A stretch of DNA of 64,000 nucleotides from JABJGO01 sp963921245 (GTDB lineage: Bacteria; Pseudomonadota; Alphaproteobacteria; Rhodospirillales; Casp-alpha2). The notes beneath the pieces were generated by a model, which saw only the letters and a program-made list of their open reading frames with translations, was not told where the DNA came from and searched no databases. The stretch covers positions 930,001 through 994,000 of the forward strand of contig CAWUEY030000001.1 in assembly GCA_963921245.4 (NCBI GenBank), written 5' to 3'. A program made the position numbers and the translations under genes. Of the stretch, positions 1 to 7,278 are shown one piece after another (position 1 is the first letter of the stretch; each line of letters begins with the position of its first letter).

Positions 1-95
1 AGGCCGGTGATCACCGTCAGTTTGTCGCGCGGAATTTCGATTTCCACATTTCGTAGGTTGTGCTCGCGGGCACCGCGCACGTGTATATTCTGCAT
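1..95 (-). CDS. uvrA: UvrA, excinuclease ABC subunit A (N-terminal fragment)
   Basis: The reverse strand from 95 encodes a protein beginning MQNIHVRGAREHNL and continuing through IEIPRDKLTVITGL, which is the typical first strand and run-up to the Walker A loop of UvrA. UvrA is the ATP-dependent damage sensor of nucleotide excision repair. Only about 31 codons lie in the window; the rest runs off the left edge. In many alphaproteobacteria uvrA and ssb are neighbours in divergent orientation. Here an MFS permease gene lies between them. No GTTC-N7-GTTC LexA box is visible just upstream. Confidence 0.9.
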   Translation of the reverse strand, partial: MQNIHVRGAREHNLRNVEIEIPRDKLTVITG

Positions 96-206
96 GCTAT
101 CCAACGATCAATTCAGAACCACAACCCGTCTTTATATAGGTCGAAACCGGGGAAGGGGAGTCTGATTGCACGTGAGTTTGAAGAAAACTGTGGACGGTTG
201 TTGACG

Positions 207-1412
207 TTATGTGGCGGGTTTGAATTGCCAGGCAAAAAAAGCGGCCATCATGCCTAATGAAGCCATTACCCCGGCCAAAACAATCACAAAATTGTACCCG
301 CCAAAGGCCCACAGGGCTGCAGCAACCGTTGGTGCAATTGCATATCCCCCCATATAGGGGATCGCGAGAAGCCCCGAGATCACGCCAAAATTCCGACGTC
401 CCAGCAATTCAGCGGTAATCACAGGGCGAATGATACTGCTTACACCAACACCTGCGCCCTGCAGGATCACAAAGGCCGCCACCAATCCCGGCAATGTGGC
501 AGAAAAATACAAAGCAACCGCCGCCACAACGATCGCCGCAAAAGATCCAAGTGTAATTGCCATGACACTGATGTAGCGCTCAGCCGCCATCATGGCGAGA
601 CGCCCGGAAACCTGCATGGGGCCTATCATGGAGGCCGCAAGGACGGCAGCTTCGGAATGAATGTGACGGCCATCAAAAATTGGCAACATATGGGTGATTA
701 TCATGCCATGGCCCAAGGACATGGTCATCACCACAATACACAACATCCAGAAACACAAATGGCGAACCACAGCCAGGGCATCTCGCGCTCTATGACTGGT
801 TTCGGGCGTATCCAGAGGGCTCGCCTGTTCGGCCAGGGCGCTGCTGCTCCAGATGGTCGGAACGGAAACAACCAATACCACGCCTGCAAATACAAGGACG
901 GCTATCCGCCAATCGAAAAAACCAATCAAGGCATGTGCACTGGGGAACGCTATGGTTCCGGCCAGCCCCGCAAACAGCGTAACAAGCGTAATGGCACGTT
1001 TTGCACTATCGCCCATGTAGCGGGTCAGCACCGCGAAACAGGCTTCATAGAGACTGGCGGCCATGGCGATCCCAATGCCAAACCAGACCAGGTAAAACTG
1101 CCAAAGCTCCGTAACCTGAGACAAGGCGATCAGCAGAACACCGCCAAACGCGGCACCGCCCGCGAAAACCTTTCGCCCCGACCCATGATCAATCAACCGA
1201 CCCGCAAGAGGTGCCAGCAATGCCGAAGTGAGAAGGGCAACGGTGAGCGCACCAGACAATGCCGCCTTTGACCATCCCAGTTCGCGCTCCCACGTCGGCA
1301 GCATTGCCGGGAACAGATAGTAAAACGAGGCCCAGACAATGGTCTCACCAACCGCCATAGGCCATACGATCCGGTGAAACCGGCTTTTTGCCTGGTTCTC
1401 GTCCATATCCAC
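207..1412 (-). CDS. MFS transporter
   Basis: This 401-residue protein has about twelve hydrophobic segments in two halves, separated by a short polar stretch around residues 195-215 (ALAEQASPLDTPETSHRARD). The loop between segments 2 and 3 carries GRLIDHGSGRK, which matches the major facilitator signature between TM2 and TM3. It is therefore an inner-membrane secondary transporter, closest in feel to the monocarboxylate/oxalate-formate type of MFS proteins. The substrate cannot be read from the sequence. Two starts are possible, Met1 at 1412 and Met3 at 1406. The gene lies between uvrA and ssb and is not in an obvious operon. Confidence 0.85.
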   Translation of the reverse strand: MDMDENQAKSRFHRIVWPMAVGETIVWASFYYLFPAMLPTWERELGWSKAALSGALTVALLTSALLAPLAGRLIDHGSGRKVFAGGAAFGGVLLIALSQVTELWQFYLVWFGIGIAMAASLYEACFAVLTRYMGDSAKRAITLVTLFAGLAGTIAFPSAHALIGFFDWRIAVLVFAGVVLVVSVPTIWSSSALAEQASPLDTPETSHRARDALAVVRHLCFWMLCIVVMTMSLGHGMIITHMLPIFDGRHIHSEAAVLAASMIGPMQVSGRLAMMAAERYISVMAITLGSFAAIVVAAVALYFSATLPGLVAAFVILQGAGVGVSSIIRPVITAELLGRRNFGVISGLLAIPYMGGYAIAPTVAAALWAFGGYNFVIVLAGVMASLGMMAAFFAWQFKPAT

Positions 1413-1848
1413 AACTAGTCTACGCCGGTATCGGTAATCAACCCGGTTGCATCAACGCTAGCAATAATCGTGTTTCCATCGTTGCCTGGGCCGTTTCCGA
1501 CCTGAGAATGCCGCTGCCCCCTTCACGCTGACATGCACCCAGATGACCACCCGCTCAAGAAACGGCAGTAGTCAAGGGGTTAAGAGTCAATTGTCGGTCT
1601 TGTTTTAGCGCTTCTGTAGCCATCAGGTCTGCGATCTCAAGGTTCAACCCAGCCATTTTTGCTGTTCCTTCTGTTCAATCGTTCAATTCGAAATGAGCTT
1701 TTGCATGTACATAATGCTTGCACAATTGAGAGGGATTCGTCGATCCCTGAAACGCCCGAGGAAGGTAAAATATCTGGGTAAATTTGGGTGGTGCAGGGCC
1801 AATCGATGGCGTAGAGTTTTTGCTTAACACAGCAAAAGGTTTATCCCC
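1413..1848. other. Intergenic region between divergent MFS and ssb genes
   Basis: About 435 bases without a convincing gene. The stretch must hold the promoters of the leftward MFS gene and of ssb. GTTC occurs at 1642, 1664, 1673 and 1681, but at spacings that do not fit the alphaproteobacterial LexA box. I see no strong hairpin or conserved RNA. Confidence 0.5.
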
Positions 1849-2316
1849 ATGGCAGGAAGTGTCAATAAAGTCATACTGGTTGGAAATCTGGGCCGGGACC
1901 CCGAAGTCCGGCACGCCCAAAACGGATCAAAAATCGTTAACATGTCGGTGGCAACGTCCGAGACTTGGAAAGACCGTCAATCCGGGGAGCGCCGTGAAAA
2001 AACCGAATGGCACCGTGTCGTGATATTTGATGAACGGATCGGAGATGTGGCCGAGCGATATCTTCGCAAAGGCTCCAAAGTGTATCTGGAGGGGTCTCTG
2101 AAAACCCGGAAATGGGCCGGTAACGACGGTGTCGAAAAATATACGACAGAAGTTGTCCTGCCCCGGTTCAACGGCGTTCTGACCATGCTGGATTCCCGTA
2201 ACGCTCAAGGCGGCGACGGTGGATATAGCGGCGGTGGCGAAGACTCTCCGCCAGATTGGGAAAGCCCTGATTCCGGCGGCATGAACAGCGATCTAGACGA
2301 CGAAATACCATTTTAA
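1849..2316 (+). CDS. ssb: Single-stranded DNA-binding protein SSB
   Basis: The 155-residue product coats single-stranded DNA in replication, repair and recombination. The N-terminal OB fold spans about residues 1-110 and opens with the usual VNKVILVGNLGRDPEVR. EWHRVVIF and YLRKGSKVYLEG are typical SSB core strands. A glycine/acidic low-complexity linker follows, and the protein ends in DDEIPF, the conserved acidic tip that recruits partner proteins. The length is normal for alphaproteobacterial SSB. The start is preceded by an AAAGG stretch about 9-13 bases upstream. The MFS gene downstream begins 66 bases later and may be read from the same message. Confidence 0.97.
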   Translation: MAGSVNKVILVGNLGRDPEVRHAQNGSKIVNMSVATSETWKDRQSGERREKTEWHRVVIFDERIGDVAERYLRKGSKVYLEGSLKTRKWAGNDGVEKYTTEVVLPRFNGVLTMLDSRNAQGGDGGYSGGGEDSPPDWESPDSGGMNSDLDDEIPF

Positions 2317-2382
2317 ATCAAATCTATAACGGTCATTTTAATACCTAGGGTTAAAATTGACCATTCGCACCCTAAGGTTTCC

Positions 2383-3585
2383 ATGGAACAAAACCAGGCA
2401 CTGGCCCGGCGAAACGTCTATGTGCTGACTCTCAGCCAGGGCCTGGCAGTTTCTGGTATCGTTATCTTGACGACGGTAACCGCGCTTGCTGGCCAGCTTT
2501 TGTCCGATGATCCTGCTTATGCCACCATTCCCATCGGCCTGCAATTGACCGGCAATATGGTAATGGCCATTCCGGCATCCCTTCTGATGGCGAAGATTGG
2601 CCGTCGACCGGGTTTTATTCTGGGTCAATTGATCGGCATTGGGGGTGGGGTACTGGGTGTTTCAGCACTCATGTATACCCGATCTTTTGAAATTCTGTGC
2701 CTGTCCGGTTTTTTGGTCGGGGTATCCAACGCGTTCTGGCAGTACTACCGCTTTGCGGCGGTTGATACGGCGGGAGACGCCTACAAAGCAAAGGCTATCA
2801 GCTATGTTCTGGCCGGTGGCGTTATTGCCGCGCTGGCCGGACCGGAAATCGCAAAATTCAGTGTCGAGTACTTTGCACCGACGATGTTTGCCGGAGCCTA
2901 CGTTGCCTATGTCGCCATTTGTATTTGCGGCGTTGTGGTTTTGCTATTTCTGAATATCCCCAAACCTCCGAAAACCGCCCGAATAAACGGCGGACGTCCC
3001 ATATTGGAGATCGCCCGCCAGCCGACGTTTATCGTTGCCGTTCTGTCCGGCATGGTGGGATACGGTTTGATGGTATTGGTGATGACAGCGACACCGTTGT
3101 CCATGGTCGCGTGTGGGTTCGAATACAACGATGCGGCTTTTATCATTCAATGGCATGCCTTCTTTATGTTTGCGCCGGGATTTTTCGTCGGCAACCTAAT
3201 CAAACGGTTTGGTGTAACCATTGTAATCATGGCCGGCTGCATGATGATGTTCCTTTGTATGGCGATCAATATCGCAGGCATCGACATTTTGAATTTCTGG
3301 TTCGGGCTGGTTATCCTGGGCATTGGCTGGAGCTTTATGTTTATTGGTGGCACGACGCTTCTCACCGAAACCTACAGACCGGAAGAAAAGGCTAAAACCC
3401 AGGCTGCCAATGACTTTCTGGTGTTCGGTTCCTCCGCCGTTGCGAGTTTCTCATCCGGTGCGCTACAGAACCTTGTTGGTTGGACAGCAGTGAACCTGGC
3501 TATCGCCATTCCCGCTCTTGTTGTACTGATGATGGCATTCTGGTTGCGATCAAAAAGGCATAGACCATCGACCGCAAGGGCCTAG
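2383..3585 (+). CDS. MFS transporter
   Basis: This 400-residue protein has about twelve membrane spans and a basic MAKIGRRPGF loop after TM2, the diagnostic MFS motif (G-x-x-x-D/K-R-x-G-R-R). A central cytoplasmic loop follows TM6 (NIPKPPKTARINGGRP, near residue 195). The second half includes TETYRPEEKAKTQAANDF, which resembles the matching loop of sugar or multidrug efflux MFS members. It is an inner-membrane permease of unknown substrate. It starts 66 bases after ssb on the same strand and ends about 140 bases before the channel gene. It is not clearly similar to the other MFS gene at the left of the window. Confidence 0.85.
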   Translation: MEQNQALARRNVYVLTLSQGLAVSGIVILTTVTALAGQLLSDDPAYATIPIGLQLTGNMVMAIPASLLMAKIGRRPGFILGQLIGIGGGVLGVSALMYTRSFEILCLSGFLVGVSNAFWQYYRFAAVDTAGDAYKAKAISYVLAGGVIAALAGPEIAKFSVEYFAPTMFAGAYVAYVAICICGVVVLLFLNIPKPPKTARINGGRPILEIARQPTFIVAVLSGMVGYGLMVLVMTATPLSMVACGFEYNDAAFIIQWHAFFMFAPGFFVGNLIKRFGVTIVIMAGCMMMFLCMAINIAGIDILNFWFGLVILGIGWSFMFIGGTTLLTETYRPEEKAKTQAANDFLVFGSSAVASFSSGALQNLVGWTAVNLAIAIPALVVLMMAFWLRSKRHRPSTARA

Positions 3586-3729
3586 TTTTGGCTGCTGAGA
3601 GAGCGGCGATTTTCTCCTCTTGATAGATAATTTCCGCGCATACGATACGTGCTCTTTTTTTCCGAAAGTCGCCTGTACGCTCCGGTTGTTTCTCGATAAG
3701 ATCACCTCTCGAATCAAAGGGATTTGGGC

Positions 3730-6267
3730 ATGTCTCATCTGCGGTTGAAGGCTCCGGGTTTGTTGCGTTTTCTCAAGAGCGGTAGTGCCTTTGCCATTAT
3801 TTTGGTTGTTTTTACCTATGCTGCGCTTGGCGCAGAATCTTTGGTGTCTGAACGCCTGTTCAAAAATCTCGATGATCAGCTCAACCTGATGGAGGAGCAG
3901 GTGAAACGCGGCTCATTGGAAGGGCCATCTGTGCGATCTCTGCGCCAATCTGCTCAAAACGTGCTCGACAAAACCGAGGACCTGCGCCAGCTTTCCGCAT
4001 CCGAGGTGTCTCGTATCAATCGATTGCTGGCCTCATTGGGTCCCGCCCCTGAGGACGGAAGCGAGGATTCTGTTGTCTCGATTGAGAGAGAACAGCTTTC
4101 CTCGGAGCTATCAATCCATGAGGGACATATAAAACGGCTGGATTTGATGGTCGCCAGGGCGGAACAGGTCCTTATGGACCTGACAAACGCAACACGATCT
4201 CGATACCGAGAATACCTCCTAGCACGAAGCCCGTCTCCCTGGTCAATTGAGTCGTGGCGGGTTGCTGTTCGCGAATTCACAGAGCTTTTGTACCGGTCGT
4301 ACATTGTCGCTCCCAAACAATGGCTGGCCTCTTTCGCCGACAACCAAACACGTGCTGACCTGTCGGTTCGCTATACGATAATCACTATCCTTATTGCGGC
4401 GGCAGGCTGGCCTCTGCGAAAATGGGTACTTGCCCGGTACGGTCGACAGCAAGATATCAGTGAACCGCCATTCGCCCGCCGTCTCACCGCTGCATTCGTT
4501 GAAGCCGCGGGTCACGGGATCATCCCGCTGCTTTTTGTCGTTAGTGTACGTTTCCTGTTTATGGAAGGTGATCTCCTGACCTATGAACTCAGAGTTGTGG
4601 TGGATGCGGTTACCCGCTCGCTTGCCATTTATTTCATCGGCCACGGCTTGATCAAAGCAATTTTCACTCCTGACAATCTGGCGTGGCGATTAACTACCTT
4701 GCGCTCTGGGGCCTCTAAGCGTGTGGTTCAACGATTGAGAAGTATCCTCATTATCTTCGTAGTGTTTCACGGTCTTGGAGATTCTCTTGCATGGTCGTCA
4801 CCATCCAACGTGATGAATGGCGTTTACGTGCTCGCGTATGCATTGGCGCTTTATACAGCACTGTGGGCGTTGCTGCGCCACCGTGTGTGGATTACCGGTG
4901 GTGCCGCTGCTGTTGGCTCGTCTCCGGAAAAATTGGAACGCTACGATGATGATGTCCGTGGCGGAACAATGTTCTGGAGCCGCGTACGGGTGTTCAGCAC
5001 CCTTGCTCTTCTCAGTGTTCCTGCTGCCGCTGCCACCGGATACACTCAGCTGACCCTGTTTCTGATCGATGCCGCAGTCTTATCATCTCTGTTTATTGCC
5101 GGTTACCTGGCTGTCCGATGGCTTTTGCATAGCCTCATCGGTGAAGTGGTTACCCGACAGAGACTGGAAAACAACAATCCAGCGGCTTTTTTAAGCAGCC
5201 TCACAGAACAGGATGAAAGCGGGCGGCACAAACTCACGTTTTGGATCAGCCTGATCATTGATGTTTTCCTGATCGCCATCGCCCTGTCTCTCCTGTTGAC
5301 GTCATTAGGGGTTCATTCGGATGACCTGTTCCCCGGATTTTCCAATTTTATGCGCGGTATAGAGATCGGCAGCTATACATTCTCGCCGGTGGATGTGCTT
5401 CTGGCACTGATCACGTTCTCTGTCATCATGGTCGTTACGCGCGTGGTCCAACGTGGTCTGGAACGACACTTTTTACCCAAGGCCATCCGCGACATCGGTG
5501 TGCGGGACGCGCTGAAAACCAGCATCGGCTATGTGGGTGTGGTTATTGCCGGGCTGGTCGGTATTTCCATGATGGGCCTGGACCTCTCCAATCTCGCACT
5601 AATTGCCGGTGCGTTGTCCGTGGGATTAGGATTCGGGTTGCAAAACGTGGTCAGCAATTTTGTATCCGGATTGATCTTGCTGGCCGAACGGCCCATTAAG
5701 ACTGGCGACTGGATTGTCGTGAACAACAACGAAGGCACTGTCAAAAAAATAAACTTTCGTTCCACGGAGATTGAGACGTTCCAGCGCGCCAGCCTGATCA
5801 TTCCCAATGCGGATCTGATTTCAAACCCTGTCACGAACTGGACACATAAAAACGTCCGGGGGCGCCTTGAGGTTCGCGTTGGCGTGGCCTATGGCAGCGA
5901 TGTTGAGCTGGTCCGTGATATCTTGCTGGAAATTGCTAAAAATCACCCCATGGTTCTTTCCGATCCTGAACCCGCGGTTGTTTTTCGGGATTTTGGTGCC
6001 AGTTCCCTTGATTTTGAGCTGCGATGCTTCCTCAGCGACATTGGGTGGGTTGTCGTCGTGGGGTCAGAAATGCGGTTTACCATCAATGCCGAGTTTGCTC
6101 GCAACGGCATTGAGATACCGTTCCCGCAACAGGTCGTTCACTTCGCTGATTCCGCCACCACGGAGTCCACACCTCTCCGATCCTCAAAAAACAAATCTCG
6201 AACGTCTGAAAAACCTCCCCTACGGTCCGAAGTCCGAGACGACCCCGACGGGGCAGATGGTGACTAG
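3730..6267 (+). CDS. Large MscS-family mechanosensitive channel (MscK/DUF3772-like)
   Basis: The product is about 845 residues long. A hydrophobic N-terminus (about residues 14-36) looks like a signal peptide or first membrane anchor. It is followed by a periplasmic, coiled-coil-prone region to about residue 200, then multiple membrane spans. The C-terminal third is a typical MscS domain. It includes a pore helix rich in Gly/Ala (ALSVGLGFGLQNVVSNFVSG, about residues 627-646), then RPIKTGDWI of the beta domain, and FRSTEIETFQRASLIIPNA. Such channels release solutes during hypo-osmotic shock. I prefer ATG 3730 over TTG 3724 because AGGGA lies about nine bases before it. The C-terminal tail is charged and probably disordered. 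It ends 15 bases before the convergent methyltransferase. Confidence 0.9.
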   Translation: MSHLRLKAPGLLRFLKSGSAFAIILVVFTYAALGAESLVSERLFKNLDDQLNLMEEQVKRGSLEGPSVRSLRQSAQNVLDKTEDLRQLSASEVSRINRLLASLGPAPEDGSEDSVVSIEREQLSSELSIHEGHIKRLDLMVARAEQVLMDLTNATRSRYREYLLARSPSPWSIESWRVAVREFTELLYRSYIVAPKQWLASFADNQTRADLSVRYTIITILIAAAGWPLRKWVLARYGRQQDISEPPFARRLTAAFVEAAGHGIIPLLFVVSVRFLFMEGDLLTYELRVVVDAVTRSLAIYFIGHGLIKAIFTPDNLAWRLTTLRSGASKRVVQRLRSILIIFVVFHGLGDSLAWSSPSNVMNGVYVLAYALALYTALWALLRHRVWITGGAAAVGSSPEKLERYDDDVRGGTMFWSRVRVFSTLALLSVPAAAATGYTQLTLFLIDAAVLSSLFIAGYLAVRWLLHSLIGEVVTRQRLENNNPAAFLSSLTEQDESGRHKLTFWISLIIDVFLIAIALSLLLTSLGVHSDDLFPGFSNFMRGIEIGSYTFSPVDVLLALITFSVIMVVTRVVQRGLERHFLPKAIRDIGVRDALKTSIGYVGVVIAGLVGISMMGLDLSNLALIAGALSVGLGFGLQNVVSNFVSGLILLAERPIKTGDWIVVNNNEGTVKKINFRSTEIETFQRASLIIPNADLISNPVTNWTHKNVRGRLEVRVGVAYGSDVELVRDILLEIAKNHPMVLSDPEPAVVFRDFGASSLDFELRCFLSDIGWVVVVGSEMRFTINAEFARNGIEIPFPQQVVHFADSATTESTPLRSSKNKSRTSEKPPLRSEVRDDPDGADGD

Positions 6268-6282
6268 AAAATGCCTTCTCGG

Positions 6283-7089
6283 TCAGGGTTTTTTGGCTTT
6301 CAAGTACTGAAATTGCAAGTCACCAGAGGCCAGTGCATCGGCCCTGCCACGATTGCGGGAAACCATGCCGTCGTAACCTTGATCGCCCAGGGTTTCGCGT
6401 AAGGTTTGTTGCAGAGGCCCAAGAACATTTTCAAGAATTTCCCGGGCCAGATGTGCAACCTGCTTAGAAACATCTTCAAGGCTTATGTTGACGAAACCTG
6501 TGTGCTCAAGAGCCTGACGGTGAGCTTTGGCAGATTTGAAATAAAACACCAGACCTGTATTGGCCAGATCATTTGCGAAATCGTGATAGGCGCGGGACAA
6601 AGCCTCCATGTCGCCAACCATCCAATCGGCAGCGGCAAGCCCGCCGCCCGGTTTCAGTATCCTATGGATTTCTGAAAAAAGCGATTCCAGGTCTTCCGGT
6701 GGCAAATGACACATCATCGCCTTGCTATGAACCAGGTCAAACATGGCCTCGTCAAAGGGAAGGGGGCCCGGTTCAACAAGCGTCAGGTATACGGTTTTGC
6801 TTAATCCCGCTTGTTCGACCGCTTCTCGGGTTCGCGCCAGATTGCCTTCATCCACATCTACGCTGTAAACCCGCCCGGCATTGTATTCGCCACCCAACAG
6901 CAATGTATCTCCACCCAACCCGCATCCCAGATCCATGACTGTTTGCCCCGCTAGAGAGCTTCCTTGCAGCAGAGCCTCCATTTCCGCCGGTCCGCCTGGT
7001 GAGGTAAATCCCGTTCCGAAGATGCACTGCATGCTGTCACGGGTGGAATCGGAATATTGTTGAGTATCACTCATTTGTTCTCGGCTCAT
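6283..7089 (-). CDS. Class I SAM-dependent methyltransferase
   Basis: This 268-residue soluble protein carries the SAM-binding motif I DLGCGLGGD near residue 53, an acidic YSVDVDEGNLA strand end (motif II) and FDLVHSKAMMCHLPPEDLE, followed by ILKPGGGLAAADW. These are classic Rossmann methyltransferase features of the methyltransf_11/25 group. The overall pattern resembles phosphoethanolamine or small-molecule N-methyltransferases, but the substrate is not evident. Translation may start at Met1 (7089) or at Met6 (7074). The gene is convergent with the channel gene and divergent from gyrA, about 190 bases away. Confidence 0.85.
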   Translation of the reverse strand: MSREQMSDTQQYSDSTRDSMQCIFGTGFTSPGGPAEMEALLQGSSLAGQTVMDLGCGLGGDTLLLGGEYNAGRVYSVDVDEGNLARTREAVEQAGLSKTVYLTLVEPGPLPFDEAMFDLVHSKAMMCHLPPEDLESLFSEIHRILKPGGGLAAADWMVGDMEALSRAYHDFANDLANTGLVFYFKSAKAHRQALEHTGFVNISLEDVSKQVAHLAREILENVLGPLQQTLRETLGDQGYDGMVSRNRGRADALASGDLQFQYLKAKKP

Positions 7090-7278
7090 ATACTGTTTTC
7101 GCCGCCCGTGCCCGCGGCATCGTTGTTTCAGGTTTCAGTCTAGCAAGTGCCTTGTCAATCCGCCACATATCGCCGTCTGCGTGGTTGTGTGCGGGTGCGA
7201 AAAATGGTAAGAATATGACAATGATTCCGCCACGGTCACATAGTCGGTATCCAACTGAAATAACTGGATTTTTTCTCG

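Noticed and set aside
657..1271. 204-codon plus-strand open frame inside the left MFS gene
   Set aside because: Composition is His/Gln-rich from antisense of a membrane protein; no domain.
1642..1684. Four GTTC words upstream of ssb
   Set aside because: Spacings are 4, 5 and more bases, not the 7 of the alphaproteobacterial LexA box, so I do not call an SOS operator.
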